Positions 24,425 through 33,417 are shown, counted from the first letter of the stretch. The stretch: DNA of 64,000 bases from Polycladidibacter hongkongensis (GCF_001561995.1 NZ_LLWC01000009.1:124001-188000), one strand, 5' to 3'. Numbers and translations: made by a program. The notes: generated from the letters alone by a model not told the origin.

Positions 24425-25750
24425 CTATCCCCGTTGATGCACGCAATTCCCCGCCACGTAGGTGGCCGATATGGCGCGATCATCCCCAAGGATCATTTGA
24501 ATGAACAGCGCCTCCATCAGATCATTGGCATAGGCCATCCGATGCGCAATAAGGGGCGTCGAACGCGGATCAATTACCACAAGATCAGCCTCCATACCTG
24601 CCTGAAGGTTGCCGATCTTGTCTTCCAGATACAGCGTTTGCGCAGAGCCAACCGTCGCCAAGTAATAGGCTTGCGCCGGATGGAGAGAATAGCCGCGCAA
24701 CTGCGCCACTTCATAGGCGCTGCGCATGGTGGCAAGCATGGAGAAGGAGGAGCCTCCGCCCACATCGGTCGCCAAACCGGTGCGGAAAGGGTGCGCGCCG
24801 CGCTGCGAGCCATCAACGTCAAACAGCCCGGATCCAATAAACGTGTTAGACGTTGGGCAATGCGCCACTGCTGTGCCGCTTTCGCTAATCACCTGCTTTT
24901 CCCGCTCACTGAGGTAGATGCCATGGCCCAGTACGCAGCCCTTGCCAAGCAATCCAAAATCCTCATAAACCCCGACATAGTCCTGCGAATTCGGGTAAAG
25001 TTCTCGCACCCACTCAATTTCTTTTTTGTTCTCGCTGGTGTGCGTTTGTAAGCGCGCCTCGGGAAATTCGCGCCATAAGCTTCCCGCAGCTTCTAGTTGT
25101 TCAGGTGTCGAAGTGGGCGCAAAACGCGGTGTAATGGCATAGATCGCCCGTCCCCGCCCATGCCATTTTTGCAAAAGCGCCTTGCTGTCATCATAGCTGC
25201 TCTGAGCGGTGTCGCGCAGCGTGTCCGGTGCGTTGCGGTCCATCATGACCTTGCCAGCAACCATACGTGCGCCCACCACCTCGGCCCGCTCAAACAATGC
25301 GTCAACAGATTCAGGATGGATGGTGCAATAAACCGAAGAGCTGGTTATGCCATTGCGGAAGCTTTCAGCAAGAAAAACATCCGCAGCCTTAAGGGCATAC
25401 TCCTTGTCGCCAAACTTGCTTTCGGCAGGGAAGGTGTACTTGTTTAGCCACTCGATGAGCTGAGTGCCGTAGGAGGCAATGACTTCAACCTGCGGAAAAT
25501 GCACATGGCAATCGACAAAGCCAGCCATGACAAATTTGCCGGAGTGATCGTCGATCTGCGTACCCTCGGGCAGCTCGCTTCGCAGCGAGGCATAGTCTCC
25601 GACCTCTGCAATCTTGCCGTCACGAATAACCACCAGCCCGTCGCTGTAATCGCGCAGAACCGACATCGGGTCTTCGCAAAATGGAGAACCGACGAACTGC
25701 AGAATATGGCCTCGAACCGCTGTTACCACGGGCGTTGCAGAATGTTGCAT
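24425..25750 (-). CDS. guaD: Guanine deaminase
   Basis: Converts guanine to xanthine and ammonia in purine salvage and breakdown. The amidohydrolase fold has the metal motif FVDCHVHFPQVEVIAS, then HTSENKKEIEWV, GHGIYLSEREK, AHCPTSNTFIGSGLF and LATDVGGGSSFSML, the standard guanine deaminase sequence order. The start at the ATG at 25750 gives 441 residues, the family length; an in-frame GTG ten codons upstream is less likely. It is convergent with ubiX and stands alone. Confidence 0.95.
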   Translation of the reverse strand: MQHSATPVVTAVRGHILQFVGSPFCEDPMSVLRDYSDGLVVIRDGKIAEVGDYASLRSELPEGTQIDDHSGKFVMAGFVDCHVHFPQVEVIASYGTQLIEWLNKYTFPAESKFGDKEYALKAADVFLAESFRNGITSSSVYCTIHPESVDALFERAEVVGARMVAGKVMMDRNAPDTLRDTAQSSYDDSKALLQKWHGRGRAIYAITPRFAPTSTPEQLEAAGSLWREFPEARLQTHTSENKKEIEWVRELYPNSQDYVGVYEDFGLLGKGCVLGHGIYLSEREKQVISESGTAVAHCPTSNTFIGSGLFDVDGSQRGAHPFRTGLATDVGGGSSFSMLATMRSAYEVAQLRGYSLHPAQAYYLATVGSAQTLYLEDKIGNLQAGMEADLVVIDPRSTPLIAHRMAYANDLMEALFIQMILGDDRAISATYVAGNCVHQRG

Positions 25751-25858
25751 AGGGGGTGCCTCGTTTTGCACAAAAAACACCCCAGCCTACTAAAGCCGCA
25801 GCGTGAAATCCAGCGTGTTTTCACGTTGCTCTTTAAGATCGTTAAGGCGCAAGAGGCG

Positions 25859-26383
25859 TTAACCCTCTGTTACATCCTGCTCGATCTCGATCATGAGATC
25901 GCCGGCAATTTCCTCAAGAGCTTCGAGGAGTTTATCCATGTCGAGCGTTTCTGGCAGGATGATCTGTGCAGTGGCCTTAAACATCGGTTCACCGCTCATC
26001 GATCCCGGCTCCACCAGAGAGTCCAACCTGTCAATGCTGACGCCGTGCGCACCCAACACGGCGGAAACCTGCGAGATCATTCCCGGTTGGTCCTGTCCTA
26101 TGAGCGAAAGAGAGGCCACAGAGCCGATAAGCTGGCTCTCGTTTTCGTGGGCATGCAGGCCGATGCTGATGCCTTTTTTATCCAGCGCACTTAGTGCTAC
26201 TTCGAGCGCCGCGGCACTTTCCTGCGCAACGCCAACACGCACGACCCCCGCAAACTGGCCGCCAAGGCGCGTCATAGCGCTGTCAATCCAGTTGCCTCCA
26301 TGGGCAGCAACAACTGCGGAAATCTCGCCCACGAGCCCCGGCCGGTCTTCCGCCACCGCGGTAAGGACAATCTCGGTTTTCAT
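25859..26383 (-). CDS. ACT-domain protein, GcvR-like
   Basis: A 174-residue protein made of two ACT domains (about 1-80 and 92-170), as in the glycine-cleavage repressor GcvR. N-terminal LTAVAEDRPGLVGEISAVVA and the second-domain SLIGQDQPGMISQVSAVLG carry the Gly/Pro-containing ligand loop of amino-acid-binding ACT folds. The start at 26383 is set by AAGGAGG 7 bp upstream; upstream ATGs lack one. No helix-turn-helix is present, so it would act through a partner. The ligand is unknown; it lies between guaD and the cobalamin cluster without clear linkage to either. Confidence 0.85.
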   Translation of the reverse strand: MKTEIVLTAVAEDRPGLVGEISAVVAAHGGNWIDSAMTRLGGQFAGVVRVGVAQESAAALEVALSALDKKGISIGLHAHENESQLIGSVASLSLIGQDQPGMISQVSAVLGAHGVSIDRLDSLVEPGSMSGEPMFKATAQIILPETLDMDKLLEALEEIAGDLMIEIEQDVTEG

Positions 26384-26792
26384 CAGCTTCCTCCTTGTCT
26401 GGCAGGTCTGTGCGCCTTTGGCAGCACAGGCCACGCTACTTTTGACCGAAGCTTTGCTGGTTTTTCCCTTTAAATCAACTAGGTATTTGCGATTTTATGG
26501 CACGACAGACGGCACTAAACGCCTTAAACCAAAAAACAAGAAAACGCGGCTTGCCTTTGTCAGGCTCTGTCTATAGCGTGGCGGTGAAATTCGACGGCGT
26601 CCTGTGATGGACTGAAAGAGATTCTAAAAGCGGTTGACCCAAATCGGGGACTTAATTTGGAGCTGTCTAGCAATATGCGATTGCGCTTGATGCGCGTTGC
26701 CTTGCATTGGCCTTTCTTAAAATCACCAGACGTCTCTTATAGCCACGCCTTGTGGGGCAACTGTCCTTCTTTGGCTGCAAACGGAGATACTG
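26384..26792 (+). other. Long leader region of the cobalamin operon
   Basis: A 409-bp gap precedes the first gene of the cobalamin cluster. It should contain its promoter and a long leader. I searched for the cobalamin riboswitch (conserved B12 box and GCCACTG region) and did not find it; ggcggtgaaattc (about 26580-26592) is the nearest resemblance and is not followed by the expected box. A short IR, gtcc-tgtgat-ggac, lies at about 26600-26613. No small gene is convincing. Confidence 0.45.
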
Positions 26793-27044
26793 ATGAGCTT
26801 TTCTTCCCGTGCTTTTTTGAGCTGTGTGTTTACTACACTGCCAACGGTGGCATTCGCCCATGGCGGCCATATTGGCGAATTGGCAGGTCATGCCCACTGG
26901 GTCGGTGCCGCTGCGTTGGCAGGTGCGGCCATTCTTGCTGGCCTTGTTGCGCGTGAGCGCAAAAAAACCAAGCAACAAGAAGTAGAAGAAACCGCAGAAG
27001 ACACCGCAGCCACACCGGAAGCCGGTGAAGCCGAGGCCGTTTAA
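26793..27044 (+). CDS. Small secreted/membrane protein at head of the cob operon
   Basis: An 83-residue protein with an N-terminal signal or membrane segment (about 5-22, ending AFAHGGH), a His-containing stretch (HGGHIGELAGHAHW), a second membrane helix (about 37-53) and a charged Glu-rich tail. It resembles small proteins (tentatively DUF6732) that precede cobalamin genes in alphaproteobacteria; I am not certain of the family name. Its stop is directly followed by the cbiX ATG, so it is cotranscribed. His residues outside the membrane could bind cobalt, but that is speculation. Confidence 0.72.
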   Translation: MSFSSRAFLSCVFTTLPTVAFAHGGHIGELAGHAHWVGAAALAGAAILAGLVARERKKTKQQEVEETAEDTAATPEAGEAEAV

Positions 27045-28202
27045 ATGATCCCTGAATACACTGCGAATAACGAAAAAATCGGCATCATGGTTTGTGGCCA
27101 TGGCAGCCGAAACAAAGGTGCTGTGAGCGAATTTGCGCGCTTGTCAGAGGGCATGCGTGCCCGTTTCCCTCATGTGCCGGTAGACTACGGTTATCTGGAA
27201 TTTGCCAACCCTGTGATCCATTCCGGGCTGGATGAGCTACGCGCTCAGGGGTGCACGCGTATTTTGGCTGTGCCGGGCATGCTGTTCGCTGCTGGCCACG
27301 CGAAAAACGATATCCCGTCTGTGCTGAACACCTATCAGGCCAAGCATCCCGAAATCACTATCGACTACGGCCGAGAACTGGCTGTTGACACGCGCATGGT
27401 GCGTGCTGCCAGCGCCCGTATTCAAGAAGCCATAGATGCAGCGCCAACCGAAGTGGCCAATGAAGATACGCTTCTTATGGTGGTCGGGCGTGGTGCATCA
27501 GATCCCGATGCAAACTCCAATGTTGCGAAAATCACGCGGCTGATCTGGGAGGGCATGGGCTTTGGCTGGGCGGAAACCTGCTATTCTGGTGTGACTTTTC
27601 CGCTTGTTCAGCCGGGCTTGGAGCATGCGGCAAAGCTAGGCTACAAGCGCATCATCGTTTTCCCGTATTTCCTGTTTAACGGGGTATTGGTGCAGCGTAT
27701 CTACAATTTTGCAGATGAAGTGGCAGCGGCGCATCCACAAATCGAATTCATCAAGGCAAGCTATCTGAACGATCATCCCTTGGTGCTCGATACTATGGCA
27801 GAACGCCTTGCTGAGATTCTCGGCGGCGAAAACAACATGAATTGCCAGCTCTGCAAATATCGCGAACAGGTGTTGGGGTTTGAAGACGAAATCGGCTCGC
27901 CGCAAGAAAGCCACCACCACCATGTGGAAGGCCTCGGCGATGAAGCCGAATGCAAGCTGTGTGATACCACGTGCTCAGGAGCTTGCGATAAAGCAGCGCT
28001 TGGAGAGGATGTCTCGGGCCATCATCACCATGACCACGCGCACGAGCATACGCATAGTCACGACCATGCCCACGGGCATCACCACCACGATCGCGCCCAT
28101 GATCACGACCACGGCCATCACCATCATCCGTATCCACATGCAGATCACCCGCACGGGCCACGCTCGATGTTGAAAGAGCATCGGACAAAGAGGCCCTCGT
28201 GA
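27045..28202 (+). CDS. cbiX: Sirohydrochlorin cobaltochelatase CbiX with Cys and His-rich tail
   Basis: Inserts Co2+ into sirohydrochlorin, the committing step of the oxygen-independent cobalamin route. The chelatase core (residues about 10-250) has the catalytic His pair H19 (VCGHGSRNKG) and H85 (FAAGHAKND). Then come a CxxC (about 267-270, NCQLCKYRE) and a second Cys group (about 303-315, CKLCDTTCSGAC), the [2Fe-2S]-binding layout of long CbiX proteins. The tail, about residues 325-371, holds roughly 25 His in under 50 residues and likely stores or delivers cobalt. The ATG follows the previous stop; the 3' end overlaps cobH by 4 bp. Confidence 0.93.
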   Translation: MIPEYTANNEKIGIMVCGHGSRNKGAVSEFARLSEGMRARFPHVPVDYGYLEFANPVIHSGLDELRAQGCTRILAVPGMLFAAGHAKNDIPSVLNTYQAKHPEITIDYGRELAVDTRMVRAASARIQEAIDAAPTEVANEDTLLMVVGRGASDPDANSNVAKITRLIWEGMGFGWAETCYSGVTFPLVQPGLEHAAKLGYKRIIVFPYFLFNGVLVQRIYNFADEVAAAHPQIEFIKASYLNDHPLVLDTMAERLAEILGGENNMNCQLCKYREQVLGFEDEIGSPQESHHHHVEGLGDEAECKLCDTTCSGACDKAALGEDVSGHHHHDHAHEHTHSHDHAHGHHHHDRAHDHDHGHHHHPYPHADHPHGPRSMLKEHRTKRPS

Positions 28203-28873
28203 GCGATACCAGCGGCGAGAACTATCAATACATCCGTGATCCAAAAGCGATCTACGAGGCATCCTTTCAGATTGTCCGGCAGGAGGCCAACATGGATCAC
28301 CTGCCAGCGGATCTGCATCCGGTTGCCATTCGTCTGATCCATGCTTGTGGCATGACAGACCTGCCAGCGGATCTGCGCTTCAGCTCCGGCGTGGTTGCCA
28401 CTGCCCATGCTGCCTTACGTCAGGGCGCGCCTGTGTTGTGTGATGTGGAGATGGTTGCTCATGGCATCATCCGAAGGTATCTGCCAGCGCAAAACGAGGT
28501 GTTTTGCAGCTTGAATATGCCGGATGTACCGCACATTGCATCCCGCATCGGCAATACGCGCTCGGCGGCGGCTGTTGAGCTGTGGCACGAGCGGTTGGAA
28601 GGCGCTGTTGTGGCCATTGGGAATGCGCCAACGGCTCTGTTCTATCTAATGGAATTGGTCGCACGTGGCGGCCCGCGCCCCGCTGCCATTCTCGGGTTTC
28701 CTGTGGGCTTTGTCGGTGCGGCAGAATCAAAAGCTGCTTTGGCGGCAAACAGCTTGGGGCTGCCCTATCTCACGCTTTTAGGACGGCGCGGTGGCTCTGC
28801 CATAGCCGCAGCTGCGGTAAATGCCATGGCCGCGGGTCTGCCAGAAGAGCAACCGAGAAAGGAACAGGGCTAA
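28199..28873 (+). CDS. cobH: Precorrin-8X methylmutase (CobH/CbiC)
   Basis: Moves the C11 methyl group to C12, forming (cobalt-)hydrogenobyrinate/cobyrinate. The 224-residue protein shows EASFQIVRQEA, the catalytic-His region RLIHACGMTD, GAPVLCDVEMVAHGI and AILGFPVGFVGAAESK of the CobH/CbiC family. The start is GTG overlapping cbiX; the stop overlaps cobL. Two exact 18-nt copies of acctgccagcggatctgc, 60 bp apart (28299 and 28359), encode LPADL twice. Given its neighbours it acts on the cobalt form (CbiC role). Confidence 0.95.
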   Translation: MSDTSGENYQYIRDPKAIYEASFQIVRQEANMDHLPADLHPVAIRLIHACGMTDLPADLRFSSGVVATAHAALRQGAPVLCDVEMVAHGIIRRYLPAQNEVFCSLNMPDVPHIASRIGNTRSAAAVELWHERLEGAVVAIGNAPTALFYLMELVARGGPRPAAILGFPVGFVGAAESKAALAANSLGLPYLTLLGRRGGSAIAAAAVNAMAAGLPEEQPRKEQG

Positions 28874-30102
28874 TGGCCAACCTGCCTGCACCCAACCTGC
28901 CTACACCATGGCTAACCATCGTAGGCATTGGCGAGGATGGTCCCGCTGGCCTCTCCAATGTTGCCCGTGCTGCGTTAGAAAATGCACAGCATATCTACGG
29001 TGCAGCCCGTCACTTCCAGTTGATTGGCAACACCAAGGCGGCACAACATCCTTGGCCCTCGCCCTTTAAAGCAGGCATAGAGGCGCTTGGAAAACGGCGC
29101 GGCTCTCCGGTGGTGGTTCTGGCAACAGGTGACCCGCAGTGGTTTGGTATTGGTGCGACATTATCCCGGCATATTCCGGCTGAAGAAATGCTGTGCCTGC
29201 CGCATTCCTCCGCGTTTTCGCTAGCATCAGCCAAGCTGGGCTGGGGCCTGCAAGAGGTTGACTGTCTTTCCGTGCATGGCCGCCCCTTAGATGCTTTACG
29301 GGCCGCGCTTTACCCCGGCGGCAAGCTCTTGCTGCTGACAGCAAATGGCGAAAGCCCCGCGCAAATCGCAGATCTGCTGGTTGATGAAGGGTATGGCCGC
29401 TCACGCTTGACAGTGTTGGAGCATCTGGGCGGGCCAAAGGAAAATCTACATTCAGATCTGGCTGAGCATTTTACAGCAAATGTGGCAGATCTGAACATTG
29501 TCGCAGTGGAGCTGGAGGCAGGCGCCTTTACGCCTTGCTATGGTCGTACGCCGGGCCTGCCGGATACCGCCTTCAATCATGATGGCAAGTTGACCAAGCA
29601 AGAAACCCGCGCGGTTACCTTGGCAAAACTGCGCCCATTGCCCGGGCAAACCCTTTGGGATGTGGGGGCAGGGTGCGGCTCAATCGCCATTGAGTGGTTG
29701 CGCGCCGCGCCGCGCACCATCGCTTATGCGCTGGAGCCGGATACAACCCGCCGGGCCCGGGCGTTGGCTAACGCTGCGGCGCTGGGCGTGCCGCAACTAC
29801 ACTTGCTTGAGGCCCGCGCACCAGAGGGCCTTGACGCCTTGCCAGAGCCGGACGCAATCTTCATTGGTGGTGGCCTTACAGCACCGCAGATGATCGAGAC
29901 GTGTAGCGCACGGCTGAAGCCATCGGGCCGTCTCGTCGCCAATGCGGTAACTCTTGAGGGGGAGGCCATCTTGCTAAGCGCCTATCAAAAATATGGCGGC
30001 GAGTTGAGCCGCCTTGCAGTCTCGCGGGCAAGCCCAGTTGGAACACTCACCGGCTGGCGCCCGCTGATGACAGTGACACAATGGAATTGGACCAAACAAT
30101 GA
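28873..30102 (+). CDS. cobL: Precorrin-6Y C5,15-methyltransferase/decarboxylase (CbiET fusion)
   Basis: Bifunctional enzyme that methylates C5 and C15 and decarboxylates the C12 acetate. Residues about 1-205 are a CbiE-like tetrapyrrole methylase (IVGIGEDGPAGLSN, VVVLATGDPQWFGIGATL); residues about 235-409 are CbiT-like with the SAM motif DVGAGCGSIAIEW (about 262-274). The 409-residue length fits CobL. The ATG overlaps the cobH stop (TAATG) and the stop overlaps cobI. In-frame sequence upstream is a shadow inside cobH. Confidence 0.95.
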   Translation: MANLPAPNLPTPWLTIVGIGEDGPAGLSNVARAALENAQHIYGAARHFQLIGNTKAAQHPWPSPFKAGIEALGKRRGSPVVVLATGDPQWFGIGATLSRHIPAEEMLCLPHSSAFSLASAKLGWGLQEVDCLSVHGRPLDALRAALYPGGKLLLLTANGESPAQIADLLVDEGYGRSRLTVLEHLGGPKENLHSDLAEHFTANVADLNIVAVELEAGAFTPCYGRTPGLPDTAFNHDGKLTKQETRAVTLAKLRPLPGQTLWDVGAGCGSIAIEWLRAAPRTIAYALEPDTTRRARALANAAALGVPQLHLLEARAPEGLDALPEPDAIFIGGGLTAPQMIETCSARLKPSGRLVANAVTLEGEAILLSAYQKYGGELSRLAVSRASPVGTLTGWRPLMTVTQWNWTKQ

Positions 30103-30818
30103 TAGGGACCTTGTATGGCGTTGGCCTTGGCCCGGGTGATCCGGAGCTGATGACGCTCAAAGCCCACCGCCTTATCGCCGCAGCTCCGGTGATTGCCTAT
30201 CCAGCCGCTACTGGTGTGCCCAGCTTTGCCCGCGAAATTGCGGCGCAGGCCATTGGCGCTGGCACTGAAGAAATTCCCATGGAAATGCCCATGCGGACAG
30301 ACCGTTTTCCAGCCATAGAGGTTTACGATAGAGCCGCAAAAATCATCGCATCTCATCTGGTCGAAGGCAAAGATGTTGTGGTGCTGTGCGAGGGAGACCC
30401 ATTCCTGTTCGGCTCCTTTATGTATCTTTATGAGCGTTTGGCCGCCGACTTCCCCTGCGAAGTTGTGCCCGGCGTCTCTTCTGTGCCAGCTTGTGCAGCC
30501 GCGCTTGGCCGTCCGCTGGCTGCGCGCAATGATGTTCTTACCATTGTGCCCGGGCCACTGGAAAACGCGCGAATCCGTCCGTTGATCGAGGCCGCAGAAG
30601 CGGTCGCCATTATGAAAGTTGGCCGCCACCTGCCACGTTTAAAAGCGCTGCTGGCTGAAATGGATCTTCTGCACACAGCAGGTTATGTCGAGCGGGCAAG
30701 CCTGCCAAATATGCGGGTAATGCCGTTAGCAGACCTAAAGGCGGAAAAAGCGCCTTATTTCTCAGTTATTCTTATCTACAAGGGAGAAGAGCCATGGCAA
30801 CTGCCCCGGCAATCCTAG
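30099..30818 (+). CDS. cobI: Precorrin-2 C20-methyltransferase (CobI/CbiL)
   Basis: Adds the C20 methyl to (cobalt-)precorrin-2 using SAM. The 239-residue tetrapyrrole methylase has the N-terminal GVGLGPGDPELMTLKAHRLI, VVVLCEGDPFLFGSFMYLYERL and VVPGVSSVPACAAALG. I start at the ATG at 30099, which overlaps the cobL stop (ATGA); a start 6 codons upstream is possible. Its 3' end overlaps the next gene by 25 bp. In the early-cobalt setting it would act as CbiL. Confidence 0.95.
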   Translation: MIGTLYGVGLGPGDPELMTLKAHRLIAAAPVIAYPAATGVPSFAREIAAQAIGAGTEEIPMEMPMRTDRFPAIEVYDRAAKIIASHLVEGKDVVVLCEGDPFLFGSFMYLYERLAADFPCEVVPGVSSVPACAAALGRPLAARNDVLTIVPGPLENARIRPLIEAAEAVAIMKVGRHLPRLKALLAEMDLLHTAGYVERASLPNMRVMPLADLKAEKAPYFSVILIYKGEEPWQLPRQS

Positions 30819-32647
30819 TTGTCTCGCCCGTCGCCCTCCAAACCGCGCGCAAAATAGCGCAGGAGCTGGACGCCGCACTTATTCACGGATTCTTGCGCGA
30901 AGGCGAGAGTGGGGCAGAGTATGATCTGACCTTTTCCAACACAGCAGAGCATATGCGCGGCTTGTTTGAGGCCGGCCGGCCTATTATCGGGGTTTGTGCA
31001 GCGGGGATTATCATCCGCGCGCTTGCGCCGCTGCTAAGTGACAAACAGAGCGAGCCCCCCGTTTTGGCTGTTTCCGAGGATGGCTCTGCCGTTGTGCCAC
31101 TGCTGGGTGGTCACCATGGTGCCAATCGTCTAGCAAAACAACTTGCGGAAGCATTGGACGGTACAGCGGCAATTACCACCGCAGGAGATACAGCCTTTTC
31201 TGCGGCGCTGGATGAAGTGCCAGAGGGCTACAGCATAGGCAATCCGCAAGCTGCAAAGCCTGTGATGGCGGCGCTGCTTGCTGGAGAGCAGTTGAAAATC
31301 AATGGGGAAGCTGGCTGGCTTGTTGGCAGCGATCTACCAATCAGCGACAGTGGGTCGCAGCAGCTCACAGTGACACCACAAGCGAAAACCGCGGCGGACG
31401 GTGAGCTGATTATTCACCCCAAAACCCATATTGTTGGTCTTGGTTGTGCGCGCGGCTGCCCTTTGGAGGAAGTGGAAGCCCTGCTGCTTAGCGCACTTGA
31501 GCGAGCAAACATAGCCATCGGCGCTGTGGCAGCCTTTACGTCGATTGATCTGAAAGCTGATGAAACGGCCTTTAACGGGCTCTCGCAGAAATATGGCATT
31601 CCCCTGCGTGTGTTTTCAGCGGTAGAACTGGAAAAGCAAGCCTCGCGCTTACAAAACCCATCCGATGTGGTTTTCGCTGAGGTTGGTTGCCACGGCGTGA
31701 GTGAAGGCGCTGCGCTTGCCGCTGTCGGTACAAATGGGCATTTGGTTTTGCCAAAGCAAAAAACCGCAAATGCGACAATTGCGATTGCCTCCTGTCAAAC
31801 GCCGATCAGCAGCAACAGTATTGGTCGCGCCCGTGGCCGCTTGCATGTTGTGGGCATTGGTCCGGGGCGTGATGATTGGCGTACGCCAGAGGCCTCACAG
31901 TGGCTCAGCGCGGCCGATGAAGTCGTTGGCTACGGCCTTTATCTGGATTTGGTAGCGCCGCTCATCAAAGGAAAACAACGCCATGCATTCCCTTTAGGTG
32001 CTGAGGAGGAGCGGGTCCGCTTTGCTCTGGAACGTGCAGCAACGGGGCGCAATGTGGCTCTGGTCTGCTCGGGCGACAGCGGTATCTACGCAATGGGAGC
32101 GCTTGTTTACGAGCTGTTGGACCGCGATGAGAACAATGGCGGTGTGAGCGATGCGGCTCGCCGTATCGAGGTAGCTTCTTCGCCAGGTGTGTCAGCTATG
32201 GTGGCACTTTCAAACCGCATCGGCGCGCCACTGGGACACGATTTCTGCGCGATCTCGCTTTCAGACCTGCTAACCCCGTGGGAGACAATTCAGCAGCGTG
32301 TGACAGGCGCTGCCCAAGGTGATTTCACCATCGGTTTTTACAACCCAGTCTCCATGCGCCGGCGCACGCAATTGGCATGGGCTAGAGATAAGTTGCTGGA
32401 GTATCGCCCCGCTGAAACGCCTGTTGTCCTTGGCAGTAATATCGGTCGGCCACAGGAAAAGCTCACTATTACCTGCCTAGGCGCTTTAGAGGTTGATCAA
32501 GTGGATATGCTGACCACTGTGCTCGTTGGCAGCTCACAATCAAAAACTGGCGGTAACGGCTGTTTTGTCTACACCCCGCGGGGTTACGCAAAAAAAATAG
32601 ATGCCCAACTGGAGCAGGAACAGACAAAGGAAGAAGCCAAATTATGA
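30794..32647 (+). CDS. CbiG-CobJ fusion (cobalt-precorrin-5A hydrolase / precorrin-3B C17-methyltransferase)
   Basis: A 617-residue protein joining two steps. Residues about 1-335 are CbiG: an N-terminal domain (IIGVCAAGIIIRALAPLL, VPLLGGHHGANRLA), a middle segment, and a CobE-like domain (HIVGLGCARGCPLEEV, SIDLKADE, VFAEVGCHGVSEGAAL). Residues about 348-600 are CobJ/CbiH (LHVVGIGPGRDDW, VALVCSGDSGIYAMGAL, FYNPVSMRRRTQLAWAR). CbiG opens the C20-containing lactone ring without O2; CbiH contracts the ring. The fusion supports an oxygen-free pathway. GGGAGAAGAG precedes the ATG; it overlaps cobM by 4 bp. Confidence 0.93.
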   Translation: MATAPAILVVSPVALQTARKIAQELDAALIHGFLREGESGAEYDLTFSNTAEHMRGLFEAGRPIIGVCAAGIIIRALAPLLSDKQSEPPVLAVSEDGSAVVPLLGGHHGANRLAKQLAEALDGTAAITTAGDTAFSAALDEVPEGYSIGNPQAAKPVMAALLAGEQLKINGEAGWLVGSDLPISDSGSQQLTVTPQAKTAADGELIIHPKTHIVGLGCARGCPLEEVEALLLSALERANIAIGAVAAFTSIDLKADETAFNGLSQKYGIPLRVFSAVELEKQASRLQNPSDVVFAEVGCHGVSEGAALAAVGTNGHLVLPKQKTANATIAIASCQTPISSNSIGRARGRLHVVGIGPGRDDWRTPEASQWLSAADEVVGYGLYLDLVAPLIKGKQRHAFPLGAEEERVRFALERAATGRNVALVCSGDSGIYAMGALVYELLDRDENNGGVSDAARRIEVASSPGVSAMVALSNRIGAPLGHDFCAISLSDLLTPWETIQQRVTGAAQGDFTIGFYNPVSMRRRTQLAWARDKLLEYRPAETPVVLGSNIGRPQEKLTITCLGALEVDQVDMLTTVLVGSSQSKTGGNGCFVYTPRGYAKKIDAQLEQEQTKEEAKL

Positions 32648-33417
32648 CCGTACACTTCATTGGGGCTGGACCTGGAGATCCAGATCTGATCACCGTTCGT
32701 GGCCTAAACCTGATCAAATCCTGTCCTGTATGCCTTTATGCTGGCTCGCTCGTGCCTGAGGCGATAGTTGCAGCAGCGCCGGAAGGTGCCCGTGTTGTCG
32801 ACACCGCGCCGATGACGCTGGATGAGATTATTGATGAAATTGTCGCAGCCCATGAAAAAGGCGAGGATGTCGCACGGGTTCACTCTGGCGACCCGTCAAT
32901 CTATGGTGCCACAGCTGAGCAAATGCGCCGACTGGATGCTTTGGGAATACCCTATGATGTCACGCCGGGTGTACCAGCGTTTGCTGCTGCAGCCGCCGCG
33001 TTAAAGACCGAGCTTACCATACCGGAAGTCGCGCAGACAATTATTGTGACGCGTACAGCGATGCAATCCTCAAAAATGCCGGAGGGGGAAGATCTTACTA
33101 CACTGGGTAAATCCGGCGCCACGCTGGCCATTCACCTTTCTGTGCGCAATCTGGGCGAAATTCACCGGCAACTTGCGCCGCTATACGGCGAGCAGTGCCC
33201 CGTGATTGTTGCCTACCGTGTGGGCTGGCCCGATGAACAGTTCATTCATGGCACATTGGCAACCATAAAAGACAAGGTCAAAGCGAAGAAGATTACACGG
33301 ACAGCGTTGATCTTCGTCGGTCCTGCCTTAAAGGCTGGGCAAGAATTTCGCGACAGCGCGCTTTATGATGCGCAGCATGTGCATGTGCTGCGCCCGAAGA
33401 AAAAAGCTACAGCCTAA
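32644..33417 (+). CDS. cobM: Precorrin-4 C11-methyltransferase (CobM/CbiF)
   Basis: Methylates C11 of (cobalt-)precorrin-4 with SAM. The 257-residue protein has the family's VHFIGAGPGDPDLITVRG, VARVHSGDPSIYGATAEQMR, and the GCPVIVAYRVGWPDE-like EQCPVIVAYRVGWPDE stretch. The ATG overlaps the fusion-gene stop (ATGA). It is the last gene of the plus-strand cob operon and ends just before a strong terminator. Confidence 0.96.
   Translation: MTVHFIGAGPGDPDLITVRGLNLIKSCPVCLYAGSLVPEAIVAAAPEGARVVDTAPMTLDEIIDEIVAAHEKGEDVARVHSGDPSIYGATAEQMRRLDALGIPYDVTPGVPAFAAAAAALKTELTIPEVAQTIIVTRTAMQSSKMPEGEDLTTLGKSGATLAIHLSVRNLGEIHRQLAPLYGEQCPVIVAYRVGWPDEQFIHGTLATIKDKVKAKKITRTALIFVGPALKAGQEFRDSALYDAQHVHVLRPKKKATA

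Noticed and set aside
26570-26660. Possible cobalamin riboswitch
   Set aside because: Only ggcggtgaaattc resembles part of one; the B12 box and the conserved downstream stem are absent.
28018-28160. Repeat array rich in cat/cac
   Set aside because: It is the histidine-codon tract of cbiX, in frame, not a separate repeat or CRISPR.
28582-28872. N-terminal extension of CobL
   Set aside because: It overlaps cobH out of frame; the ATG overlapping the cobH stop begins the conserved domain.
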